Source of the DNA: Neisseria gonorrhoeae
GTDB taxonomy: Bacteria; Pseudomonadota; Gammaproteobacteria; Burkholderiales; Neisseriaceae
Assembly: GCF_003315235.1 (NCBI RefSeq)
Contig: NZ_QNRU01000011.1
Coordinates: 1-63,076 of the forward strand
Length of the DNA: 63,076 bases
Reading direction: 5' to 3'
Part shown: piece after piece, positions 40,501 to 50,255 of the stretch
Layout: each line of letters starts with the position of its first letter
Numbering within the stretch: the first letter of the stretch is position 1
Notes under the pieces: generated by a model
What the model was told of the DNA's origin: nothing
Seen by the model: only the letters and a program-made list of their open reading frames with translations
Databases searched by the model: none
Made by a program: the position numbers and the translations under genes

Positions 40501-40784
40501 GTAAAGGTCAGGCTCACGCTGCCGCTGCCGCTCGAATCGACGGAAGTGGACATATAGTCCAAACCTTCCACGCCGTTCATATTCCGTTCGATCACGGAAA
40601 GTACGCTGCCTTCCATCACTTGTGCGGACGCACCCGGATAAATGGCGTGCAAAGTAATGGTCGGGGCGGCAACGGACGGATATTGCGAAACCGGCAGGCT
40701 TTTAATGCCGAAAATACCTGCCGCAATAATGAAAATCGAAATAACCCACGCGAAAATGGGGCGGTCGATAAAGAATTTAGCCAT
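37581..40784 (-). CDS. mtrD: RND-family efflux transporter MtrD
   Basis: MtrD is the proton-driven inner-membrane pump of the MtrCDE system, exporting macrolides, beta-lactams, bile salts and host peptides. It has 12 membrane helices with two large periplasmic loops. The proton-relay residues lie in helix 4 (GIVVDDAIVVVENVERI, two Asp) and helix 10 (SAKNAILIIEFAKD, Lys). The length of 1067 residues equals gonococcal MtrD. R714 and K823, the positions changed in mosaic macrolide-resistant alleles, are wild type by my count. The mtrC gene ends 11 bases upstream. Confidence 0.98.
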   Translation of the reverse strand: MAKFFIDRPIFAWVISIFIIAAGIFGIKSLPVSQYPSVAAPTITLHAIYPGASAQVMEGSVLSVIERNMNGVEGLDYMSTSVDSSGSGSVSLTFTPDTDENLAQVEVQNKLSEVLSTLPATVQQYGVTVSKARSNFLMIVMLSSDVQSTEEMNDYAQRNVVPELQRIEGVGQVRLFGAQRAMRIWVDPKKLQNYNLSFADVGSALSAQNIQISAGSIGSLPAVRGQTVTATVTAQGQLGTAEEFGNVILRANTDGSNIYLKDVAKVGLGMEDYSSSTRLNGVNTTGMAVMLSNSGNAMATAKAVKERLAVLEKYFPQGMSWKTPYDTSKFVEISIEKVIHTLIEAMVLVFVVMYLFLQNIRYTLIPTIVVPISLLGGFAFISYMGMSINVLTMFAMILVIGIVVDDAIVVVENVERIMAGEGLPPKEATKKAMGQISGAVIGITAVLISVFVPLAMFSGAAGNIYKQFALTMASSIAFSAFLALTLTPALCATMLKTIPKGHHEEKKGFFGWFNKKFDSWTHGYEGRVAKVLRKTFRMMVVYIGLAVVGVFLFMRLPTSFLPTEDQGFVMVSVQLPAGATKERTDATLAQVTQLAKSIPEIENIITVSGFSFSGSGQNMAMGFAILKDWNERTASGSDAVAVAGKLTGMMMGTLKDGFGIAVVPPPILELGNGSGLSINLQDRNNTGHTALLAKRNELIQKMRASGLFDPSTVRAGGLEDSPQLKIDINRAAAAAQGISFADIRTALASALSSSYVSDFPNQGRLQRVMVQADEDARMQPADILNLTVPNKSGVAVPLSTIATVSWENGTEQSVRFNGYPSMKLSASPATGVSTGQAMAAVQKMVDELGGGYSFEWGGQSREEAKGGSQTLILYGLAVAAVFLVLAALYESWSIPLAVILVIPLGLIGAAAGVTGRNLFEGLLGSVPSFANDIYFQVGFVTVMGLSAKNAILIIEFAKDLQAQGKSAVEAALEAARLRFRPIIMTSFAFILGVVPLYIAAGASSASQRAIGTTVFWGMLIGTLLSVFLVPLFYVVVRKFFKETAHEHEMAVRHASKAGITGSDDKQY

Positions 40785-40795
40785 CGATGCCTTCC

Positions 40796-42034
40796 TTATT
40801 TCGCTTCAGAAGCAGGTTTGGCTTCAGATGCCGTCTGAACGCCGGCTTGAGGGGCGGCAGCTTGGTTTTCAGACGGCGCCCATTCTTTAGGCGTTACCTT
40901 TTTCGCCCCCGTCATACCGGCGATACTGATGCCTTCCACAACCACCTTGTCCCCGTCCTTCAGACCCGACGTAACAATCCAATTCGTACCCTGCTGTTGC
41001 GCGACCGTTACCTCGCGGGGTTCCATACCGCCCTGGGCATTCACAATCATCACGGTATCTTTCGCACCGCGCGTTACCGCCTGCTGTGGAACGATGAATG
41101 CATTATCCGCCGCCACCTGATCCATCAGCACACGCACATACAGGCCGGGCATCAGGATATTCTGATCGTTCGATACGGCGGCGCGCAAGGTAATCTGACC
41201 GGTCGATTCGTCAACGGTCGGATCAGCAAACAGCAGGCGGCCTTTTTCAGGATAAACCGTACCGTCGTCAAATTTGATGCCGACCGCAATCGCACCATCC
41301 GCCGCCAGCAGCTTGCCTTCGGCTATCTGCCGGCGCAGTTTCATCACTTCGGATGCAGACTGGGTAACGTTCACATACATCGGATTGGTTTGGCGGATGG
41401 TGGCTAAAACAGTTGTATCGCCCGCATTCAACAGCGTACCTTCGGAAACTTTGGACTGACCGATAAAGCCCGAAATCGGCGCGGTAATGCGCGAACGGTT
41501 CAGATTGATGCCGGCGGATTTGATCGCCGCCTGCGCCGCTTTAACGCTTGCTTCGGCAGAACGTTTCGCCGTTACCGCAGCATCGTACTCTTGTTTACTG
41601 ATGGCATCGGCGGAAACCAGCGGTTTGTAACGCGCCAAATCCGCATCCGCTTTGGCAAGCGTTGCCTGTGCCGTTGCCAGTTGCGCGCGCGCGCTTTCCA
41701 GACCTGCTTCATAAGTGGAACTGTCGATCTGATACAGCGGCTGCCCGGCGCGGACATAACTGCCTTCTTGGAACAGGCGTTTTTGGATGATGCCGCCGAC
41801 TTGGGCGCGGACATCGGCGGTACGCAGCGATTCCAAACGCCCCGGCAACTCGACGGTCAATGCGACGGTTTGCGGATGGACGGTTACGACGCCGACGACG
41901 GGCGCGGGGGCTTCCCGACCCGCAGGCTGCCCGCCCTGCGCCGCGTCTCCGCCTTTACCGCAAGACGACAGTGCCAATGCAACGGCGGCAGCCAACGCGG
42001 CCGCACGCATCGCCTTAGAAGCATAAAAAGCCAT
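40796..42034 (-). CDS. mtrC: Membrane-fusion protein MtrC
   Basis: MtrC is the periplasmic adaptor linking MtrD to MtrE. It is a lipoprotein: the signal ends ALSSC with lipidated C25. Lipoyl/barrel-sandwich halves flank a coiled-coil hairpin (about residues 95-165, Ala/Lys/Glu-rich). The C-terminal tail is Ala/Pro/Glu-rich and ends KPASEAK. It has 412 residues with no early frameshift. It is first in mtrCDE; the promoter region is shared with mtrR and repressed by MtrR. Confidence 0.97.
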   Translation of the reverse strand: MAFYASKAMRAAALAAAVALALSSCGKGGDAAQGGQPAGREAPAPVVGVVTVHPQTVALTVELPGRLESLRTADVRAQVGGIIQKRLFQEGSYVRAGQPLYQIDSSTYEAGLESARAQLATAQATLAKADADLARYKPLVSADAISKQEYDAAVTAKRSAEASVKAAQAAIKSAGINLNRSRITAPISGFIGQSKVSEGTLLNAGDTTVLATIRQTNPMYVNVTQSASEVMKLRRQIAEGKLLAADGAIAVGIKFDDGTVYPEKGRLLFADPTVDESTGQITLRAAVSNDQNILMPGLYVRVLMDQVAADNAFIVPQQAVTRGAKDTVMIVNAQGGMEPREVTVAQQQGTNWIVTSGLKDGDKVVVEGISIAGMTGAKKVTPKEWAPSENQAAAPQAGVQTASEAKPASEAK

Positions 42035-42202
42035 TATTTATCCTATCTGTCTGGTTTGATGTAAAGGGTTTTGCCAATCAACAGGCATTCTTATTTCAGG
42101 ATATAAAAACCGCCTGCTTTGATACCCGAATGTTCGAACGGGTTGCAAAGCAGGTTATACCTGTTTTCAAAGTTGAGATGCAGTCTCAATTTTATGGGTT
42201 TC

Positions 42203-42208
42203 ATTATA
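42203..42208 (-). promoter_or_regulatory. mtrCDE -10 box
   Basis: The minus strand reads TATAAT here. The -35 region (about 42226-42231) overlaps the mtrR promoter and its inverted repeat, so the two promoters compete. The MtrR site known from gonococcus (GTGCAATCGTGTATG on this strand, about 42209-42223) lies between the two boxes. Confidence 0.75.
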
Positions 42209-42217
42209 CATACACGA

Positions 42218-42917
<700 letters not shown>

Positions 42918-42931
42918 TCAAGCCTTGGTAA

Positions 42932-42972
42932 CAATGCCGTCTGAAACAAACAAACCCTTTCAAACGGCATCA
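42932..42972 (+). terminator. Inverted uptake-sequence terminator after mtrR
   Basis: AATGCCGTCTGAAAC pairs with TTTCAAACGGCAT (one mismatch) 15 bases after the mtrR stop. Confidence 0.65.
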
Positions 42973-43009
42973 AAATGACACAAAGCATTCTTCTAAAAAT
43001 ACATATTCA

Positions 43010-43222
43010 CTAAATTGCATTTTTAATTTCCCCTATCATCGCATGAACATTGTCTTGGTCAAAATGTCCGTTTTCTTCTGAATAAACTTCTAACAAATAA
43101 TGTTCAATGAACGTTTTATCTGTCATCAACGATACATCTTTGGCAATGTCTTCATACGACTCAAAATCATCTTCATGCCATGGATCATATTTATCCATGA
43201 TTTTTTGAATTTCATTTTTCAT
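43010..43222 (-). CDS. Small acidic protein of unknown function between mtrR and mtrF
   Basis: The 70-residue frame from ATG 43222 has GGAAGG 8 bases upstream. The product is acidic, has no signal or membrane segment, and is rich in Asp, Glu, Lys and Ile (MKNEIQKIMDKYDPWHEDDF onwards). Codon use is AT-rich compared with neighbours, which suggests foreign origin. I do not recognise a family. Small acidic orphans of this kind are often immunity proteins of contact-dependent or Maf toxins, but nothing here shows that. The frame is open to 43309. Confidence 0.6.
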   Translation of the reverse strand: MKNEIQKIMDKYDPWHEDDFESYEDIAKDVSLMTDKTFIEHYLLEVYSEENGHFDQDNVHAMIGEIKNAI

Positions 43223-43553
43223 ATCATTTACCTTCCAATATTTATTTACAATTAATAACAATACCATTCGAATGCAAACTGCATTTTTCTCCGGCATTCT
43301 TGCAAACAAAAACCGAAAATCCCGTCATTCCCGCGCAGGCGGGAATTCGTTTTTTTGAGTTCCAGTCATTCCTGATAAGGCTTTAACGTCAAGTTTTCGG
43401 ATTACCGCCTTTATGAGAATAACGATGTGGGCATTTTCCGTTTTAATCTATTACGGTTATATACATATACGATTATTTTAGTTTGCTTACAAAACACTTC
43501 ATGTTAAATTCAAAAATTTAATGCACTCAATATATTTTTTTAAGGAGAAGCAG
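43223..43553. other. Intergenic region upstream of mtrF with dRS3 repeat
   Basis: About 330 bases. It contains one dRS3 repeat (43327-43346) and AT-rich sequence from 43430 to 43540, where the mtrF promoter must lie. No CREE is present. Confidence 0.5.
43327..43346. repeat. Neisserial dRS3 repeat
   Basis: The 20 bases ATTCCCGCGCAGGCGGGAAT match the dRS3 pattern ATTCCC-N8-GGGAAT exactly. A TCCAGTCATTCCTG stretch nearby is typical of the RS sequences that accompany dRS3. Confidence 0.85.
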
Positions 43554-45122
43554 ATGAGTCAAACCGACGCGCGTCGTAGCGGACGATTTTTACGCACAGT
43601 CGAATGGCTGGGCAATATGTTGCCGCACCCGGTTACGCTTTTTATTATTTTCATTGTGTTATTGCTGATTGCCTCTGCCGTCGGTGCGTATTTCGGACTA
43701 TCCGTCCCCGATCCGCGTCCTGTTGGGGCGAAAGGACGTGCCGATGACGGTTTGATTCACGTTGTCAGCCTGCTCGATGCCGACGGTTTGATCAAAATCC
43801 TGACGCATACCGTTAAAAATTTCACCGGTTTCGCGCCGTTGGGAACGGTGTTGGTTTCTTTATTGGGTGTGGGGATTGCGGAAAAATCGGGCTTGATTTC
43901 CGCATTAATGCGCTTATTGCTCACAAAATCCCCACGCAAACTCACTACTTTTATGGTTGTTTTTACAGGGATTTTATCTAATACCGCTTCTGAGTTGGGC
44001 TATGTCGTCCTAATCCCTTTGTCCGCCGTCATCTTTCATTCCCTCGGCCGCCATCCGCTTGCCGGTCTGGCTGCGGCTTTCGCCGGCGTTTCGGGCGGTT
44101 ATTCGGCCAATCTGTTCTTAGGCACAATCGATCCGCTCTTGGCAGGCATCACCCAACAGGCGGCGCAAATCATCCACCCCGACTACGTCGTAGGCCCTGA
44201 AGCCAACTGGTTTTTTATGGCAGCCAGTACGTTTGTGATTGCTTTGATTGGTTATTTTGTTACTGAAAAAATCGTCGAACCGCAATTGGGCCCTTATCAG
44301 TCAGATTTGTCACAAGAAGAAAAAGACATCCGGCATTCCAATGAAATCACGCCTTTGGAATATAAAGGATTAATTTGGGCAGGCGTGGTGTTTATTGCTT
44401 TATCCGCCCTATTGGCTTGGAGCATCGTCCCTGCCGACGGTATTTTGCGTCATCCTGAAACAGGATTGGTTGCCGGTTCGCCGTTTTTAAAATCGATTGT
44501 TGTTTTTATTTTCTTGTTGTTTGCGCTACCGGGCATTGTTTATGGCCGGATAACCCGAAGTTTGCGCGGCGAACGGGAAGTCGTTAATGCGATGGCCGAA
44601 TCGATGAGTACTTTGGGACTTTATTTGGTCATCATCTTTTTTGCCGCACAGTTTGTCGCATTTTTTAATTGGACGAATATTGGGCAATATATTGCCGTTA
44701 AAGGGGCGGTGTTCTTAAAAGAAGTCGGCTTGGCCGGCAGCGTGTTGTTTATCGGTTTTATTTTAATTTGTGCTTTTATCAATCTGATGATAGGCTCCGC
44801 TTCCGCGCAATGGGCGGTAACCGCACCGATTTTTGTCCCTATGCTGATGTTGGCCGGTTACGCGCCCGAAGTCATTCAAGCCGCTTACCGCATCGGTGAT
44901 TCCGTTACCAATATTATTACGCCGATGATGAGTTATTTCGGGCTGATTATGGCGACGGTGATGAAATACAAAAAAGATGCGGGCGTGGGTACTCTGATTT
45001 CTATGATGTTGCCGTATTCCGCCTTCTTTTTGATTGCATGGATCGCCTTATTCTGCATTTGGGTATTTGTTTTGGGCCTGCCCGTCGGCCCCGGCGCGCC
45101 CACTTTGTATCCCGCACCTTAA
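43554..45122 (+). CDS. mtrF: MtrF, AbgT-family transporter
   Basis: MtrF is an inner-membrane protein of the AbgT family. In gonococcus it is needed for high-level detergent resistance through MtrCDE and can export sulfonamide-type antimetabolites. It has about nine membrane helices and two hairpins; conserved AbgT motifs include GILSNTASELGYVVLIPL, GGYSANLFLGTIDPLLAG and MIGSASAQWAVTAPIFVPML. ATG 43554 has AAGGAG at 43542-43547 and gives 522 residues, the gonococcal length; the upstream ATG at 43521 lacks a ribosome site. Confidence 0.95.
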   Translation: MSQTDARRSGRFLRTVEWLGNMLPHPVTLFIIFIVLLLIASAVGAYFGLSVPDPRPVGAKGRADDGLIHVVSLLDADGLIKILTHTVKNFTGFAPLGTVLVSLLGVGIAEKSGLISALMRLLLTKSPRKLTTFMVVFTGILSNTASELGYVVLIPLSAVIFHSLGRHPLAGLAAAFAGVSGGYSANLFLGTIDPLLAGITQQAAQIIHPDYVVGPEANWFFMAASTFVIALIGYFVTEKIVEPQLGPYQSDLSQEEKDIRHSNEITPLEYKGLIWAGVVFIALSALLAWSIVPADGILRHPETGLVAGSPFLKSIVVFIFLLFALPGIVYGRITRSLRGEREVVNAMAESMSTLGLYLVIIFFAAQFVAFFNWTNIGQYIAVKGAVFLKEVGLAGSVLFIGFILICAFINLMIGSASAQWAVTAPIFVPMLMLAGYAPEVIQAAYRIGDSVTNIITPMMSYFGLIMATVMKYKKDAGVGTLISMMLPYSAFFLIAWIALFCIWVFVLGLPVGPGAPTLYPAP

Positions 45123-45134
45123 ACACGATAAACA

Positions 45135-45180
45135 AAATACCGTCTGAAAACCTTTTTTCTGTTTTCAGACGGCATTTGCC
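45135..45180. terminator. Inverted uptake-sequence terminator, mtrF/recC
   Basis: AAAATACCGTCTGAAAAC pairs with GTTTTCAGACGGCATTT (one mismatch) between convergent mtrF and recC. Confidence 0.8.
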
Positions 45181-45191
45181 TTTCCATCCCG

Positions 45192-48100
45192 TCAGGCTTC
45201 TCCGGTCCCTTCCCTCTTTTCCGCTGCGGCAAGCGTGTCGGCGAGCAGGCGGGCGAGGTTTTCAAACAGGGGCTGTTCGAGCGGGTTTTGGCTTGCGTTG
45301 CCGAACACGAGGGCGACTTCGGTATAGTCTTTCTGCCCTTTGCTGACTTTGCTGCCGTAATAGGCGGTTTGGGCTTTTTTCAGGGCGGCTTCCCAATCTT
45401 GTTTTTGGGCAAACGCTTCGGCGGCGGCAAGCGAGGTTTTGGCAAAAAACGGCAGCGGGCGGTTTTGCCCGATATTGAAAAACGCCATCCATTCCGACAA
45501 CAGCTGCAATGCCCTGTCTTGCGCGATTTCCGCCAATACTTCTGTTTCTCCGGATTGGACGATAAAGGTTTGCCGCGTTTCGGCTTCAGACGGCATAACG
45601 GCGCAAAATATCAGGTGTTCCAACAAAAAAGCCACACGTTGCGGCGCATTGGGTTTGCCGTAGGCGTAAAACACCTGACCGCAGCGGTACAGATTGCCCA
45701 AGCTGCCTTTCAGGATTTGCCCGTCCGACGGTATGGCGTATGGGAACGGAGGAAGTTTTGGGCTGTTTAAAACCGACGTGTCGATTTGTTTGGCGGCGGT
45801 TTGGAAGTCCTGCTGCCAAAGTCTGCCCAACTCTCCCGACGGCAGGAGGCTTTCCGCCGCGATACGGGCGGCGGTTTGGGAAAAATCTTGTCCTTCGCGG
45901 CGCGCCCCGATATAGGTTTCGGCGATTTGCTCCGCGTGTTGCGGATCGAAGGGTTCGGCAGGTTCCCAGGCTTCGCCGATATGGGGTTCGCTCCACGCAA
46001 GCTGCTGCTGAAGCCATACTTTGACGGGGTTGCGCCAGAAGCGGATAAATTCGTCCTGTCCGATTTCGGCAACGGGTTCGGCGTTTTCTACGGGTTGGTC
46101 GAAAAAAGGGCGCGGCGGTTCGGGCGTTTGTCCGAGCGCGGCGGCGTAGTCGGTACGCGTGCCGAATATGCCGTCTGAACGTCCGCCTTCTTGGAAATAT
46201 CGGCGCGAGAAGGCTTGCAGCGGATGCTGTTCTATCCAATTTTGTGCAAGTTGGCGGCTACCAATGCCCGCCATAGCGGCAACGGTATCGATGAGTTCGC
46301 CCAACAAAGAAGACGGAGCCAGTTCTTCGTCTTTGCGGATGTCGCGCCCGATGTAGGACAAATACAGGATTTCGCGCGCGCTGATGAGGGCTTCGAGGAA
46401 CAGGTAGCGGTCGTCGTCGCGGCGGGCGCGGTCGCCTTTGGCGGGATGTTTGGCAACCAGGTCGAATACGGCGGCTTTGGTATTGCGGGGAAAATCTCCG
46501 TCGTTCAAACCCAACAGGCAGATGACTTTGAACGGCAGGCTCCGCATCGGCACCATACTGCAAAAGGTGATGCCGCCGCGTAAAAAGCCTGCCTCGCTTT
46601 CGCTGTCGAGGAAGCGGCGGATGTGGCGGATGACGGTGTGCGGCGGCAACTGTCCGGAAAATTGCGCCAATTCGGTTTCCGCCTGCCATTTGACCCATTC
46701 GTTTTCGAGGTTTTGGACTGCCTTTTGGTCATCGGCTCCGGCTTCGAACAATCTGTCGGGCAAATCCCGGCAACGCGCCACCCATTCTCCGACCGTCGCG
46801 GGCTGCCGCCATATCCGGGCAATATCCGACAGGGTTTCGAGGAAGGCGGCAAAACGTCCGAACAGGGCGGTTTGGTTCACGTCGGCATACCACGCGCTGA
46901 CATCCTGCCACATCGGGTTGCCGCCTTCGGGCAGCATCCAGCCCAATACCATACGGTCTGCCGCCTGCTTCCAGGTAAACAGCTGATCCGTGCCGCCGCG
47001 CATTGCGCCGTCCAATCCCCAATGGACGTTCAAATCGGCAACCATATCGTGCAAAAGCGGCAAATCGTCCCCGGTCAGTCCGAAACGGCGCAACACGGGC
47101 GCGGTTTCCAAAAGCGCGAGCACTTTGCCGACTTCAAAACGGCTTTCCAGCAAGTCAGACACGCACTCCAACGCATAAAAAAACGGTTGCCGGCGGCTAA
47201 TTTTCACGTCCGAAACGGAATACGGCAATGCCTGCGCGCCGGGCTGCGCCTGTCCGAACACGGCTTCGATAAAAGGCGTATAGGGTTCGATGTTCGGGGT
47301 TAATACGGCGATGTCGTGCGGCTGCCAATCGGGATGTTCATGCAGAATTTTCAACAGTTTGTCTTTGAGTATCTGCAATTCGCGCAAAGGGCTGTGTGCG
47401 GAGACGATGCGTATCGAGCCGTCGCCCGTGTTGACGCTTCCCACATTTTCAGACGGCATTTTCAGGTTTTGAATATCGGTTTGCAGGGCGTGCAAAAGCG
47501 TATCGCGCCCGCCTTCTTCAAATACCGGCGTTTCTTCTTCTATTTCCATTTCGTTCAAAAAGTCGAAAAAGTCGCGCCCCTGCTTGCCCAATGAGGCAAG
47601 CAGCGGATGCCCTGCCTGCGTCAGATCGGGATCGCCGCCGCCTTTGAGGATTTGCGCCGCTTCGATGACGTTGCCCCAATGCATCCCGCTCGGATTGAGT
47701 GCGAACACGAACACGTCGCAATGTTCGGACAGCTTGTGCAAAAGCTGCAAATACATCGGCGCCATCGTGGAAATGCCGAACACGAAATAACGCTCGGGCA
47801 GCTTATCCTTGTCCAACGCGGCAAGCAGTTTTTCCCACAACGCGACACGGTGCGGCGCGCTCTGCCTGCCGTCGTCGAGGTAACGCCACAGTTTGGACTG
47901 CCAGATTTCGTCGTCGCCCAAACCGAGTATCCTGCCCTGCTGCCAAGCGTCTATCCACTGAGGACGGTACACGAGGTATTGGTCGAATATGTCTGCAAGC
48001 TGTCCCGCAAGCTGGTAATCCGCCGATTCTCCGCTGCCCAGATAGTCTTGCAGCACATTCCTCACATCTTCAAATTCCGCTCCGTTTTGAAATTCTGCGC

Positions 48101-48401
48101 TGCGGAACAAATCCAGCAGCCGCCAGCGCATGACTTCGGGTGCAAACGGGCTGAGTTCGGGAATACCGGGAATCAGTTTTTTCATCAACTTCCACGTCAG
48201 GCCGGCGGGCAGGCTGAACGCCAAATTCGCCGCCACGCCCAAATCGCGGGCGAGGCAGGTGTTGAGGTAGCGGCGCATCCCCTGGCTCTGCACAACAATC
48301 TGTTCGGGCTGCAAGGCACATTTCAGCGGTTTGACTTTTTGAATGCGGGCAAACAGTGCAGCGAGCGATTCGAGGCGGTTGGATTGGTACAGGTAAAACA
48401 T
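45192..48401 (-). CDS. recC: Exodeoxyribonuclease V gamma subunit
   Basis: RecC is the Chi-recognising subunit of RecBCD, which processes double-strand breaks. The inactive helicase-like N-terminal region is visible (LYQSNRLESLAALFARI, VVQSQGMRRYLNTCLARDLG, ANLAFSLPAGLTWKL), followed by motifs such as CLLGLNDGDFPRN and RDDDRYLFLEALISAREILY. ATG 48401 (MFYLYQSNRLE) gives 1069 residues; an upstream TTG at 48416 is less likely. recB and recD are not adjacent, the usual neisserial scattering of these genes. Confidence 0.93.
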   Translation of the reverse strand: MFYLYQSNRLESLAALFARIQKVKPLKCALQPEQIVVQSQGMRRYLNTCLARDLGVAANLAFSLPAGLTWKLMKKLIPGIPELSPFAPEVMRWRLLDLFRSAEFQNGAEFEDVRNVLQDYLGSGESADYQLAGQLADIFDQYLVYRPQWIDAWQQGRILGLGDDEIWQSKLWRYLDDGRQSAPHRVALWEKLLAALDKDKLPERYFVFGISTMAPMYLQLLHKLSEHCDVFVFALNPSGMHWGNVIEAAQILKGGGDPDLTQAGHPLLASLGKQGRDFFDFLNEMEIEEETPVFEEGGRDTLLHALQTDIQNLKMPSENVGSVNTGDGSIRIVSAHSPLRELQILKDKLLKILHEHPDWQPHDIAVLTPNIEPYTPFIEAVFGQAQPGAQALPYSVSDVKISRRQPFFYALECVSDLLESRFEVGKVLALLETAPVLRRFGLTGDDLPLLHDMVADLNVHWGLDGAMRGGTDQLFTWKQAADRMVLGWMLPEGGNPMWQDVSAWYADVNQTALFGRFAAFLETLSDIARIWRQPATVGEWVARCRDLPDRLFEAGADDQKAVQNLENEWVKWQAETELAQFSGQLPPHTVIRHIRRFLDSESEAGFLRGGITFCSMVPMRSLPFKVICLLGLNDGDFPRNTKAAVFDLVAKHPAKGDRARRDDDRYLFLEALISAREILYLSYIGRDIRKDEELAPSSLLGELIDTVAAMAGIGSRQLAQNWIEQHPLQAFSRRYFQEGGRSDGIFGTRTDYAAALGQTPEPPRPFFDQPVENAEPVAEIGQDEFIRFWRNPVKVWLQQQLAWSEPHIGEAWEPAEPFDPQHAEQIAETYIGARREGQDFSQTAARIAAESLLPSGELGRLWQQDFQTAAKQIDTSVLNSPKLPPFPYAIPSDGQILKGSLGNLYRCGQVFYAYGKPNAPQRVAFLLEHLIFCAVMPSEAETRQTFIVQSGETEVLAEIAQDRALQLLSEWMAFFNIGQNRPLPFFAKTSLAAAEAFAQKQDWEAALKKAQTAYYGSKVSKGQKDYTEVALVFGNASQNPLEQPLFENLARLLADTLAAAEKREGTGEA

Positions 48402-48466
48402 GGCTTGCTTTTTCAAAATGACAGTGATGCGGAATTATATAGCTTCTCGGGCAAGCCGCCCGCAAA

Positions 48467-48499
48467 CAAAATGCCGTCTGAACGCTTCAGACGGCATCG
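48467..48499. terminator. Inverted uptake-sequence terminator between PepSY gene and recC
   Basis: AAAATGCCGTCTGAACG and CTTCAGACGGCAT form a compact hairpin just after the PepSY stop on the minus strand. Confidence 0.75.
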
Positions 48500-48501
48500 G
48501 G

Positions 48502-49911
48502 TCATTTAAACCATTTCCTCAACACAGGAATCCGCGACAGCAGCAAGGTATCCAACAGCCAAATCACGGCAATGGCAAGCAGCGCGGTCGGGAAAAGCAG
48601 TGCAATCAACAGCAGCGGCAATGCCATCGCCCACCAGACGGGCAGTTTGATTTTTTGCGCCGGAGGAACAATGCCCGCCACGCCGGACGGACGGCGTTTC
48701 CACCACATCACGCAGCCGCTGATGCCGATAAAAATCACGGCAAGGCAGAACACGACGTTCGCCAACACGCTCCACCAGCCCAAAGTCCCCATATGCAGCG
48801 CAATGCTTGCCGCCATAAATTTGCCGAACGGGTTGTAATCGTCAAAACGGATGTCGGCAAGAATCTTGCCGCTGTACTGGTCGATATGCACCGTGCGGTC
48901 GGCAAACGGGCTGATCATGTCATAACTCATAGAATCCTGCGACAAAGTCCATACCCCGTCCTCGCCTTTGGGCAAATTCAACTGATAACGCCCTTTGAAA
49001 CCGATTTCCCGCGCGAAACGGTCGACGGTTTCCAATGTCATCGGCTCGCTGGGGTTAATGCCGTTTTCACCCACAGTCGTCCCTGAGACAGGCATAGGCG
49101 TAAGCTCCAAAATCCACGGCACTTCCTTAACCTTGCCGTCATTCAATACCTCGCCGTGGGTCGGCACGACTGAAACGGGGTTCGGTTCGACACCCCATTT
49201 GCCGGCCGGGAACTGACTCCAAGCCTGCACGAACTTGCCGCCCCAAATACCTGCCCAAGCAATACCCGACAGGCAGAACAACAGTAAAATCAACGACACC
49301 CAAGTTCCAAACGCGCCGTGCAGATTCCGCCACCAAGAACGCGCCCTGCCTTTTGGCGGCAGCAGCATCGCTTTAATGCCGCGCTGTTTCGCCCACCAAA
49401 GGTACAAGCCGCTGACAACCATAATAATGGTCAGTGAAGCTGCCGTTTCCAAAAGATAATCGCCTGCCGCACCGAGCATCATATCGCCGTGGATTTCATC
49501 CATAGTGTGATACCAACCCTGATTGCGCGGCATGGTGTTGACCACTTTTGCCGTATAAGGATCGACCGCAACCATGGTTGCCTTACCCTCATTGTTGACA
49601 CGGAACACAGCAACCATATCATCGGCACGCGGTGCAATATATTGGACGACGGACGAAGTCTCCGGATTAATGGCACCGCGTGCCGCTTCTGCCTGAACAG
49701 AGAGGGGTTGCACCACTGCCTGAGGGAAAACGTGAATACGCTCTCCCTCTTTACCGGTAATATTGGCAAACAACAGCATACCCAAACCTGTAACGGCAAG
49801 CAGGGTCAAGAAGGGCATAACCAATAAACCGGCATAAAAATGCCACCTCCAAACGCTCAGATAATGCCGGTTATTCTGCTGACCGGCTTCAGTTTTGATT
49901 TGTGTATCCAT
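48502..49911 (-). CDS. PepSY-associated transmembrane protein (PiuB-like)
   Basis: This 469-residue inner-membrane protein has four to five helices and PepSY-type periplasmic domains. Features are YLSVWRWHFYAGLLVMPFL at the N-terminus, WYHTMDEIHGDMMLG, SWWRNLHGAFGTW and ALHMGTLGWW, with paired His residues that could carry haem. Relatives are siderophore- or iron-uptake-associated reductases and are commonly Fur-regulated. No partner gene is adjacent. I cannot assign a substrate. Confidence 0.8.
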   Translation of the reverse strand: MDTQIKTEAGQQNNRHYLSVWRWHFYAGLLVMPFLTLLAVTGLGMLLFANITGKEGERIHVFPQAVVQPLSVQAEAARGAINPETSSVVQYIAPRADDMVAVFRVNNEGKATMVAVDPYTAKVVNTMPRNQGWYHTMDEIHGDMMLGAAGDYLLETAASLTIIMVVSGLYLWWAKQRGIKAMLLPPKGRARSWWRNLHGAFGTWVSLILLLFCLSGIAWAGIWGGKFVQAWSQFPAGKWGVEPNPVSVVPTHGEVLNDGKVKEVPWILELTPMPVSGTTVGENGINPSEPMTLETVDRFAREIGFKGRYQLNLPKGEDGVWTLSQDSMSYDMISPFADRTVHIDQYSGKILADIRFDDYNPFGKFMAASIALHMGTLGWWSVLANVVFCLAVIFIGISGCVMWWKRRPSGVAGIVPPAQKIKLPVWWAMALPLLLIALLFPTALLAIAVIWLLDTLLLSRIPVLRKWFK

Positions 49912-50255
49912 TAATCGTCCTTTTGAAATTAAGGCTATCGTGATGATGCGCGATTATAAACAATAAAGACTAATTCTTTATGACTAAAATCAATTTTTTT
50001 TGCAACATATGAAAAAAGATTCAATTTTGAAGAAACAAACCTATATGCCGTCTGAAAGCATCAAACAATGCTGTCCGACACCCAACTGCACCATTCTTTA
50101 AACCATACAAAAATATCAGTCGGTCTGACTGCTTAAGCATCAAAATCCCCACTTTCAGACGGCATAAATCAAAAACAGGATTTCCGTTCAAAATAAAAAA
50201 TCCGGATTCGATATGAATCCGGATTTCTGCATCCGACAAAGTCGGAAAACAACGG
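49912..50255. other. Intergenic region between ccoP and PepSY gene
   Basis: About 340 bases. It is AT-rich near 49940-50030, probably the PepSY gene promoter, where ATTCTTTATGACT and AATAAAGACTAATTC might be part of a Fur site but are not convincing. Two uptake cores face each other at 50045-50056 and 50154-50165. The ccoP terminator is at 50198-50226. Confidence 0.45.
50198..50226 (-). terminator. Terminator of the cco operon
   Basis: AAATCCGGATTC and GAATCCGGATTT form a perfect 12-bp stem around GATAT right after the ccoP stop. No uptake sequence is used. Confidence 0.85.
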
